Positions 15,111 to 20,465 of a stretch of DNA of 20,465 bases are shown here, piece after piece. The notes under the pieces were generated by a model that was not told the DNA's origin, did not search any database, and worked only from the letters and a program-made list of their open reading frames with translations. The position numbers and the translations under genes are program-made. Origin of the DNA: DASPKT01 sp035627915 (GTDB taxonomy: Bacteria; Pseudomonadota; Alphaproteobacteria; Azospirillales; Azospirillaceae); assembly GCA_035627915.1 (NCBI GenBank), contig DASPKT010000057.1, positions 1-20,465 on the forward strand, read 5' to 3'. How positions within the stretch are numbered: the stretch's first letter is position 1; each line of letters starts with the position of its first letter.

Positions 15111-16349
15111 CTAGACCGGCGGCGTCTCCGCCAGATCGTGCAACGGCACCGCCCCGTCGCGCAGCCGCCGCATGTCCAGGGAAGCCGCCCGCGCGATCAG
15201 CGGCTTCGCGTCGGTGAAGTCGCGCATGCGGTTGATGCAGTCGATCGCCACCAGGCGGCCCTCCCTCAGGTATAGGACCGAGAAGGAGCGCTGCGCGGGA
15301 TCGCCCCGGACGACCGGCTCGTCATGGTTCGCGACGACACCGGCCGTGCGTAGCTTCAGGTCGAACTGATCGGACCAGAACCATGGCAGCTCATCGTACC
15401 GCGCGTCGGCGCCGGTGATGATGCCGGCGGCGACCGTCGCCTGGCCGATCGCGTTCGGCACGCTCTCCAGCCGGCAGAGTCCGCCGGCGAACCGGCTGGG
15501 GTGGCGCGCGCAGTCGCCCACCGCGAACACCGCGGCGGCGGATGTCCGGCAGGACACGTCGACCACGACGCCATCCTCGCAGCGGATGCCGGCGGCCTCG
15601 GCGATGCCGGTGTCGGGCAGGATGCCGATGCTCACGATCACGGCGGACGCGCGGATGCGTTCGCCGCCGGCAAGCACGACGGCCTCTACGCGGTCCCTGC
15701 CCTCGAAGGCGGCCACCGTCGCGCCGAGCCGGATATCAACACCGCGGCCGCGATGCTGGTCCTCGAAGAACCGCGACACGACCGGACTGGTCACCCGGGC
15801 GAGCAGCCGGTCCGCCGCCTCGACCAGCACGACGTCGTGGCCCAGGTGCCGGGCGGCGGCGGCCGCCTCCAGCCCCAGATACCCGCCGCCGACGATCACC
15901 AGCCTCGACGGCCGTGCGAGCATGGCGCGGATGCCATCGACATCCGCGACGGTCCGCAGATAGGCGATGCCCGCAAGCCCGGACCCCGGGCATTCCAGGC
16001 GGCGCGGTCGGCCGCCGGTTGCCAGGATGCACCAGTCGTAGGCCAGGATGCCGCCGTCGCCGAGTTCCGCCCGGCGGCCGGCCGTGTCCAGGCGGCGCAC
16101 CGCCGTGGAGAGGCGGAAGTCGATGGCGCGCTGCCGCCAGAACGAGGGGGACCGCAGCGCCAGGCGCTCGGCCGGCAGGTCCCCCAGCAGATAGGCCTTG
16201 GACAAGGGCGGGCGCTCGTAGGGTGCCGCGTCCTCGTCGCCGACGACCGTTATGGGTCCGGCATGTCCCTTCTGCCGGAGCGCGATGGCCGCCTGCGCGC
16301 CTGCCTGGCCGGCGCCCACGATCAGAACATGACCGGCCGTGCCCGCCAT
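15111..16349 (-). CDS. FAD-dependent NAD(P)H:ferredoxin reductase (putidaredoxin reductase type)
   Basis: A 412-aa flavoprotein with two Rossmann folds: the FAD-binding GAGQAG (12-17) near the N-terminus and the NAD(P)H-binding GGGYLG (154-159). Also visible are YERPPLSKAYL (44-54), ATGGRPRR near 110 and FAVGDCA near 275, all usual for the putidaredoxin/rubredoxin reductase family. It passes electrons from NAD(P)H to a [2Fe-2S] ferredoxin that feeds an oxygenase; the obvious candidate is the Rieske protein at 11033-12196. No intact ferredoxin gene is in the window. The start at 16349 was chosen because it lies one base after the VOC stop and begins directly at the Rossmann strand; ATG at 16367 is an alternative. 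Confidence 0.88.
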   Translation of the reverse strand: MAGTAGHVLIVGAGQAGAQAAIALRQKGHAGPITVVGDEDAAPYERPPLSKAYLLGDLPAERLALRSPSFWRQRAIDFRLSTAVRRLDTAGRRAELGDGGILAYDWCILATGGRPRRLECPGSGLAGIAYLRTVADVDGIRAMLARPSRLVIVGGGYLGLEAAAAARHLGHDVVLVEAADRLLARVTSPVVSRFFEDQHRGRGVDIRLGATVAAFEGRDRVEAVVLAGGERIRASAVIVSIGILPDTGIAEAAGIRCEDGVVVDVSCRTSAAAVFAVGDCARHPSRFAGGLCRLESVPNAIGQATVAAGIITGADARYDELPWFWSDQFDLKLRTAGVVANHDEPVVRGDPAQRSFSVLYLREGRLVAIDCINRMRDFTDAKPLIARAASLDMRRLRDGAVPLHDLAETPPV

Positions 16350-16350
16350 C

Positions 16351-16770
16351 TCACCAGCTCCCGACATTGGGCATGCCGGCCCAGGGTTCGGCCGGCGGCA
16401 GCCTCTCGCCCTTCTGCAGAAGCTCGACCGAAATGCCGTCCGGCGACTGCACGAATGCCATCCAGCCATCGCGCGGCGGGCGGTTGATCGTCACGCCCTG
16501 CTCCATCAGGCGGCGGCAGACCGCGTAGATGTCGTCGACCTCGTAGGCGATGTGGCCGAAGTTCCGGCCCCCGGGATAATCCTGCGGGTCCCAGTTGTAC
16601 GTCAGTTCGATCTGCGCGGCCTCGTCGCCGGGCGCCGCCAGGAACGCCAGCGTGAACCGGCCCTCGGGCACCTCGATCCGGCGCAGCTCCTGCAGGCCGA
16701 GCTTGGCACAGAAGAACTCGGTCGCCTCGTCGAGGTCACGGACCCGCAGCATCGTATGCAGATAGCGCAT
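16351..16770 (-). CDS. VOC-family protein, lactoylglutathione lyase (GloA)-like
   Basis: A 139-aa glyoxalase-fold protein close in layout to bacterial glyoxalase I. The metal ligands of GloA are all in place: H5 (MRYLHTML), E55 (IELTYNW), H73 (NFGHIAYEV) and E116 (GISVELLQKG). This set predicts a metal-dependent isomerase or lyase. Whether the substrate is the methylglyoxal-glutathione adduct or a pathway intermediate cannot be told; its place as first gene of a catabolic operon favours the second. The start at 16770 is supported by GGAGAGGTGG just upstream and by the GloA-like N-terminus; the frame stays open to 16818. The next gene begins one base after its stop. Confidence 0.87.
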   Translation of the reverse strand: MRYLHTMLRVRDLDEATEFFCAKLGLQELRRIEVPEGRFTLAFLAAPGDEAAQIELTYNWDPQDYPGGRNFGHIAYEVDDIYAVCRRLMEQGVTINRPPRDGWMAFVQSPDGISVELLQKGERLPPAEPWAGMPNVGSW

Positions 16771-16843
16771 CGACCCACCTCTCCATCCGTCGTCGGGAGC
16801 AGCGGCACCCAAGGGCATGGGCCCGGCCGCGTTGCACGCTTAT

Positions 16844-16861
16844 TACTATCGCTTGATAGTA
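16844..16861. promoter_or_regulatory. GATAGT-type operator 3, upstream of the VOC-reductase operon
   Basis: TACTATCGCTTGATAGTA, a perfect inverted repeat with 7-bp arms and a GCTT centre, the best of the five copies and the natural reference. It lies in the 137-bp gap between the TetR gene stop and the VOC gene start, both leftward. On the minus strand a TTGCGC (16872-16867) could be a -35 whose -10 falls within the repeat, which would suit repression, but this promoter guess is weak. Confidence 0.8.
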
Positions 16862-16907
16862 TGATGCGCGCAAGGGAAAATCCGCGCCGGGCCCGGCACG
16901 GGCGGCC

Positions 16908-17627
16908 CTAGATGCCGGTCGGGAACTGGTCGCCCTGTTTGGCCAGCAGCCGCTTCACGACGTCCAGGTCCGCAGGGCGGCGCAGCAGGGCGCGGAGCAT
17001 CAGGTCGGCCGCCTCCGTCGCCAGCAGCGCCGCGGGACGCTGGAGCGCCTGTTCCGACCAGGTGATGACGGATTCGGTCATGGTGTAGACGAGGTTCGAG
17101 GCGATCTCGAGGTCGCCATAGGCGAACTCGCCCGCCTCCCCGCCCCTCTCCACCACGGAGCGGTAGAGGGTCAGGCCCCGCTTGCGCTCCTCGATCAGCG
17201 GCGTGAATCCCGCCGCCTCCAGCTCGCGAACCGAGGTGAAGGCGCCGACCCGGTAGGGATCGGTGGCGAGATAGTGGATGTCGGCCCGGAACAGCGCGTA
17301 GAGCAGCACCATCGGCCGCGCCGACCCCCACCTCGCCAGCACCAGCTCGTAGATGCGTCCGGTGGCGGTGATCAGGCCCGTGACGAGGGTCTCGAAGATC
17401 TGCTGCTTGTTCTCGAAGTGGGTGAAGAGCGAAGGCTGCCGGATGCCCACGGCCTCGGCGATCTGGCGGGTGGTGGTCGCCGCGAAGCCCTGCGTCGCGA
17501 ACAGGGTGGCGGCGGCCCGGAGGATCTCCTCGCGGGGCGAGATCTCGGTAGGAGCCTGCACGATGGCGCGCGGCCGGCCCCGCCGCCTCGGCACCTCGGC
17601 GCTGTCCGCAGAAACCTTCTTGTCCAT
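16908..17627 (-). CDS. TetR-family transcriptional regulator
   Basis: A 239-aa TetR-type regulator. The N-terminal part has an arginine-rich arm (PRRRGRPRA) and then the helix-turn-helix domain: REEILRAAATLFATQGFAATTTRQIAEAVGIRQPSLFTHFENKQQIFE at about residues 32-79. The remaining helical domain would bind the ligand. It is the only regulator in the window and lies among five matching palindromes, so it is the likely reader of the GATAGT operators (inference). It follows the TonB receptor gene on the same strand after 115 bp. The start at 17627 (MDKKVSADSAEV) is preferred over the upstream ATG at 17696, which would pass through the hairpin at 17655-17681 and adds no family-like sequence; the Shine-Dalgarno is weak. 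Confidence 0.9.
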   Translation of the reverse strand: MDKKVSADSAEVPRRRGRPRAIVQAPTEISPREEILRAAATLFATQGFAATTTRQIAEAVGIRQPSLFTHFENKQQIFETLVTGLITATGRIYELVLARWGSARPMVLLYALFRADIHYLATDPYRVGAFTSVRELEAAGFTPLIEERKRGLTLYRSVVERGGEAGEFAYGDLEIASNLVYTMTESVITWSEQALQRPAALLATEAADLMLRALLRRPADLDVVKRLLAKQGDQFPTGI

Positions 17628-17654
17628 CCGACGCCGTCGATCCCTACAGGAACT

Positions 17655-17681
17655 CGGCCGGGAGATTAGCACTCCCGGCCG
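17655..17681. terminator. Perfect 10-bp hairpin between receptor and TetR genes
   Basis: CGGCCGGGAG and CTCCCGGCCG pair perfectly around a 7-base AT-rich loop (ATTAGCA). It lies about 60 bp after the receptor stop and about 30 bp before the TetR start, both leftward. With no T-run it may be a weak terminator or attenuator that lowers TetR expression from receptor transcripts, or a protein-binding palindrome. Confidence 0.5.
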
Positions 17682-17742
17682 GGCAATCCATAGCATCCCA
17701 CCGGCGGGGCAGGACTGGGCGCGGGACCGGCGCCGTGCGTCC

Positions 17743-19926
17743 CTAACCCCAGCGGTAGGCGATGGAGGCGCCGAACCAGCGGGGCGGCGCGAAGCTGTCC
17801 AGCGCGAAGCCGAGTGCGGACGCGTCGAGCGTGTAGGTCCGGTACCGCTCGTCGGTGACGTTGTTGACGAACAGGGCCGCCTGCCACCGCTCGTCGCCGC
17901 TGGTGAAGGACAGTCTCAGGTTGCCGACGAGATAGGAGGGCTCGCGGTCGATGGCGGAGTTCAGGACCGTGAAGTAGAAGCTGTCGCTGTACTTGAAGTC
18001 GCCCTGCGCGACAGCCTCGCCCCCCAGCACCGGCCAGGCGTAGCGCACCAGGCCGTTCAGCCCGAGCCCCGGCATCTGCGGCAGGTCGCGGTCGGCCGTG
18101 CCGCCCTCCGGAAGGCGGATGTCCTCGACCTCGCCGTCCAGCAGCGACACGCCCAGCTGCACCTCCAAGCCCTCGGCCGGCGCGGTGGTGAGCTCGAGTT
18201 CGAAACCCTTCGCCACCGCGTTCCGGTTGCCGATGGACTGGGAGACGTTCTGGAGGGTGAAGGCCTGGTAGTCGTCGTAGTCGTAGTAGAATGCCGCGGC
18301 GTTGATCCGGGTGGAGCCGCCCAGGACGGTCGACTTCACCCCCAACTCGTAGCTGGTCAGGACCTCCTTGTCGTGGGGCAGGTCGCGCTCGATCCCCTCC
18401 ACCGGGCCCGACGGCAGGACCGGCGCCGCCCAGTTGCCTCCCTTGGTTCCCCGGTTGACGCTGGCATAGGCGAGGACGTCGTCGACCGGCCGCCAGTCCA
18501 GTTCCGCCTTGGCGTTGACGTCGCGGAAGTCGCGCGCGGCGAGGTCGGGAAAGCGCGTCGCGTCGAAGCGGATGAGCTCGCCCAGCGTCGCCTCGGACTG
18601 GCGGAAGCGGAACCGCTTGTCGTCATCGGTGTAGCGCGCGCCCGCGATGACGGTCCAGTCGGGCGCCAGGTCGGCCTCCGCTTGCCCGAACAGGGCCCAG
18701 GACCTGGTGCGTAGCCCCCACCGCGTATCGTACCTGGCACCGAAGAGCGGCAGCGCGACCGCGGCCGCGTCCCGCGTCCTGATGTCGAGGTAGTAGGCGC
18801 CGCCGACCCAGCGCAGGCCCTCGCCATCGCCGCTCAGGCGCATCTCCTGCGAGACCTGGTCGAAGGTCTGCCGGGTGTCGTAGTTGAGGACGGCGTTGGG
18901 CGAGCCGTCGGTGTCCTCGCCATACCGCTTCTTCAGGTGGATGTAGTCGCTGAGCGCCACAAGCTCGGCTCCGCCCACGTCCCAGCGCAGGCGGCCGGTG
19001 ATGCCCCGCGTGCTGCGGTCGAAGAAACCCTCCCGGTCGAAGGAGCCTGTATGCGGATCGTCGTCGGGCTCGCGGTAGCCGTACGGGTCGCAGCCGGCGC
19101 AGGTGCCGTAGAAGTCCTCATCCCCGGCGACGCGCCGGCCGAGGCCGTCGGCATCGCGTGCCGCCGGCGCGTGCGAGTAGCCGCCGGCCGGTTCGTCGTC
19201 GTTCTTGCTGCCCCGGACGTTCAGCAGGAAGTCGGCGTCGGCGCCCACATCGACCAGGAGCTGCACGCGGCCGGCATAGTTCCGCGCCCCGTGGACGTCG
19301 CGCCCGATCCGGTTCTCCAGGTAGCCGTCCTGGCGGTTGAGCGAGAACGAGGCCCGGGCAGCCATGCCGTCGCCCAGCGCGCCGCCGACCGCACCCTCGA
19401 GCTGGCGCTGGCCGAACTCCCCCGCGGTGGCCTGGAGATAGCCATCGGGCACCGCCTCGGGCTTGCGGCTGACGAAGTGGATCAGGCCGCCCGTCGCGTT
19501 GCGCCCGAACAGCGTGCCCTGGGGTCCCCGGAGGATCTCGACCCGCTCCAGGTCGAACATCTGGTTGTCGAGGCCGCCCAGCGCGCTGACATAGGCCTCG
19601 TCCATGTAGACGGCGACCGGTCCCTCGAGGTGGGCGGAGAAGTCGTTCTGGGAGACGCCCCGGATGTTGAACACCGTGACCGCGGGGCTGAACTTGGAGA
19701 CCTGGAGGCTGGGGACCTGGGAGACGATGTCGGTCGTGCTCCTCATTCCCATCTCCTGCAGCCGGTCTCCCGACAGCGCGGTGATCGCGACACCGACATC
19801 CTGCAGAGACTGTGCCCGCTTCTGGGCGGTGACGACGACCTCCTCGAGCTCCTGCGAACGCGCCGAGCCGTGGCCGCCAAGCAGCGCAGCGGCCATGGCG
19901 CCCGCCAGAATCTTCGACCTCTTCAT
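17743..19926 (-). CDS. TonB-dependent outer-membrane receptor
   Basis: A 727-aa TonB-dependent receptor. It has a signal peptide (MKRSKILAGAMAAALLGG, cleavage likely after SARS or ARSQ), then a TonB-box-like EEVVVTAQKR and the plug domain (VFNIRGVSQNDF, GPQGTLFGRNATGG at about 135-148), followed by the beta-barrel. An extracellular-type loop carries CAGC next to acidic residues (about 275-295), possibly a disulfide. The barrel ends in FGASIAYRWG. Receptors of this architecture in proteobacteria often import plant-derived or aromatic compounds rather than iron, and I see no siderophore genes here. AGGGAGGG precedes the start. Two operators and a candidate promoter lie upstream, tying it to the catabolic regulon. 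Confidence 0.92.
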   Translation of the reverse strand: MKRSKILAGAMAAALLGGHGSARSQELEEVVVTAQKRAQSLQDVGVAITALSGDRLQEMGMRSTTDIVSQVPSLQVSKFSPAVTVFNIRGVSQNDFSAHLEGPVAVYMDEAYVSALGGLDNQMFDLERVEILRGPQGTLFGRNATGGLIHFVSRKPEAVPDGYLQATAGEFGQRQLEGAVGGALGDGMAARASFSLNRQDGYLENRIGRDVHGARNYAGRVQLLVDVGADADFLLNVRGSKNDDEPAGGYSHAPAARDADGLGRRVAGDEDFYGTCAGCDPYGYREPDDDPHTGSFDREGFFDRSTRGITGRLRWDVGGAELVALSDYIHLKKRYGEDTDGSPNAVLNYDTRQTFDQVSQEMRLSGDGEGLRWVGGAYYLDIRTRDAAAVALPLFGARYDTRWGLRTRSWALFGQAEADLAPDWTVIAGARYTDDDKRFRFRQSEATLGELIRFDATRFPDLAARDFRDVNAKAELDWRPVDDVLAYASVNRGTKGGNWAAPVLPSGPVEGIERDLPHDKEVLTSYELGVKSTVLGGSTRINAAAFYYDYDDYQAFTLQNVSQSIGNRNAVAKGFELELTTAPAEGLEVQLGVSLLDGEVEDIRLPEGGTADRDLPQMPGLGLNGLVRYAWPVLGGEAVAQGDFKYSDSFYFTVLNSAIDREPSYLVGNLRLSFTSGDERWQAALFVNNVTDERYRTYTLDASALGFALDSFAPPRWFGASIAYRWG

Positions 19927-19968
19927 GTGACCCTCCCTGGTCCCGGCGAGGGAGGCCTCTCCGTGCCT

Positions 19969-19986
19969 TCCTATCGCTTGCTAGTA
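19969..19986. promoter_or_regulatory. GATAGT-type operator 4, at the receptor transcription start
   Basis: TCCTATCGCTTGCTAGTA, matching the reference copy except for one change in each half-site core and one at the edge. It overlaps the expected transcription start of the receptor gene and lies 49 bp centre-to-centre from operator 5. Confidence 0.65.
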
Positions 19987-19987
19987 A

Positions 19988-20016
19988 AAGCTAGCGCGAC
20001 CTGGGGCGCGTGTAAA
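19988..20016 (-). promoter_or_regulatory. Candidate sigma70-type promoter of the TonB receptor gene
   Basis: On the minus strand: -35 TTTACA at 20016-20011, 17-bp spacer, -10 TAGCTT at 19993-19988. Operator 5 lies two bases upstream of the -35 and operator 4 just past the -10. The TAGCNT -10 resembles those at 7271 and 10960. Confidence 0.5.
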
Positions 20017-20017
20017 C

Positions 20018-20035
20018 AACTATCGTCTGATAGTA
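20018..20035. promoter_or_regulatory. GATAGT-type operator 5, between receptor and molybdo-hydroxylase remnant
   Basis: AACTATCGTCTGATAGTA, with perfect ACTATC and GATAGT half-sites. It lies upstream of the receptor promoter and also upstream of the rightward molybdenum hydroxylase remnant, so it could once have served both directions. Confidence 0.8.
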
Positions 20036-20109
20036 ATCTCCGGCGACCCACGGGCGGCCACCCCCACGCCTGCGGAGTTCCGCGGCCCCGCGACATCCCC
20101 GCCCAGGCC

Positions 20110-20275
20110 CCGAACACGATGCGGGGCGAACTGGGGCTGACCGGGACGAAAAAGCGGGTGCGGGGCGGCGCTCTGCGGGGCGTGTACGGTGCACGTCGAC
20201 GGCCAGGCGGTGCGCTCCTGCTCGCTGCCGGTGGAGGGCGCGGCGGGCATGAAGGTGACTACCATCGAGGCGCTG
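20110..20275 (+). pseudogene. Remnant of a 2Fe-2S small subunit of a molybdenum hydroxylase
   Basis: The + strand encodes recognisable pieces of the xanthine dehydrogenase-family iron-sulfur subunit. Around 20119-20151 one frame reads MRGELGLTGTK, and from 20159 the next frame reads CGAALCGACTVHVDGQ to RSC, then MKVTTIEAL. All four cysteines of the plant-type [2Fe-2S] cluster are there (codons at 20159, 20174, 20183 and 20219; spacing C-x4-C-x2-C-x11-C). The two frames are joined only if one base is removed near the A5 run at 20149-20153, so the gene is frameshifted. The second [2Fe-2S] domain of the usual 150-aa subunit is missing: after TTIEAL the frame runs straight into large-subunit sequence. 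A TGA at 20138 closes the second frame upstream. Confidence 0.6.
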
Positions 20276-20465
20276 TGCGTCCTGGGTTTCGCCGGGCTTG
20301 TGCTGGGCTTCCATCTGGCGGGCTGCGGCACGGCGATGGCTGCCGGCGGGAACGCCGGCGCGGCGCCGCTGATCAACAGCTGGATCCGGATCGGACCGGA
20401 CGGCGTGGTGACCATCCTCTGCAACACGTCGGAGATCGGGCAGGGCACCAGCAGCTCGATCCCCC
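20249..20465 (+). CDS. Molybdopterin-binding large subunit of a xanthine dehydrogenase-family enzyme (N-terminal part; runs off window)
   Basis: From about 20280 the frame matches the start of isoquinoline 1-oxidoreductase / aldehyde oxidase-type large subunits: a hydrophobic GFAGLVLGFHLAGCG, the residue of a Tat-type signal region, then INSWIRIGPDGVVTIL and TSEIGQG, the hallmark first block of the mature protein. The ATG at 20249 belongs to the small-subunit remnant, and the usual twin-arginine start of the large subunit is absent, so the true start is probably lost. The protein would hydroxylate an aromatic heterocycle or aldehyde using the molybdopterin cofactor if intact. Whether the rest of the gene downstream is intact cannot be seen. 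It may be non-functional because its partner subunit is broken. Confidence 0.55.
   Translation, partial: MKVTTIEALCVLGFAGLVLGFHLAGCGTAMAAGGNAGAAPLINSWIRIGPDGVVTILCNTSEIGQGTSSSIP

Noticed and set aside
16350..16469. Longer N-terminus of the ferredoxin reductase starting at 16469
   Set aside because: The extra 40 residues overlap the VOC gene, are Arg/Ser/Cys-rich and precede the Rossmann strand that normally begins within the first ten residues.
20119..20160. Programmed ribosomal frameshift at GAAAAAG in the molybdenum hydroxylase remnant
   Set aside because: A-rich slippery sites of this kind favour a -1 shift, but joining the two homologous frames here needs +1 (or -2). The missing second domain also points to decay or an error rather than programmed recoding.

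Overview
The window is very GC-rich, densely coded DNA with strong Shine-Dalgarno sites. It looks like an alphaproteobacterial chromosome: a compact protocatechuate (pca) operon, a TonB-dependent receptor and a large fused indolepyruvate-type ferredoxin oxidoreductase fit such a host. The taxonomic guess rests on gene content only and is not firm.

Region 1 (1-5548, + strand) is the distal part of a beta-ketoadipate operon in the order pcaJ(partial)-F-H-G-B-D-C. The genes overlap by ATGA or are 4-15 bp apart. Together they take protocatechuate through ring cleavage, cycloisomerisation, decarboxylation, lactone hydrolysis, CoA transfer and thiolysis to succinyl-CoA and acetyl-CoA. Only the decarboxylase and hydrolase steps are swapped in gene order relative to pathway order. 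A GC-rich hairpin separates this operon from a convergent gene for an exported metal-dependent cyclase/hydrolase (5621-6625, - strand).

Region 2 (6626-7354) is a gene-poor control region. It holds a perfect 21-bp palindrome on the cyclase side and a GATAGT-type palindrome on the side facing the next gene.

Region 3 (7229-20035) is an accessory catabolic locus of four transcription units: a 1174-aa indolepyruvate ferredoxin oxidoreductase-like enzyme; a Rieske oxygenase alpha subunit with an SDR and a 143-aa protein of unknown function; a leftward operon of a GloA-like VOC protein, a ferredoxin reductase, a small DMT-type membrane protein and a nitronate monooxygenase-like flavoprotein; and a TonB-dependent receptor followed by a TetR regulator. 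The main discovery is that each unit is preceded by a copy of an 18-bp inverted repeat (core ACTATC-N4-GATAGT), five copies in all and none in the pca operon. Three copies lie 1-2 bp upstream of a TTGAC/TTTACA -35 box with a TAGCNT -10 box. I infer that the resident TetR protein controls this locus as one regulon, in which an outer-membrane receptor imports an unknown substrate that the Rieske oxygenase, dehydrogenase and 2-oxoacid oxidoreductase process, perhaps ending in the neighbouring pca route.

Region 4 (20036-20465) holds remnants of a xanthine-dehydrogenase-family molybdenum hydroxylase. A piece of the 2Fe-2S small subunit, with a one-base frameshift, is joined in frame to the N-terminal part of the large subunit, which runs off the window. 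I saw no RNA genes, insertion sequences or CRISPR arrays.
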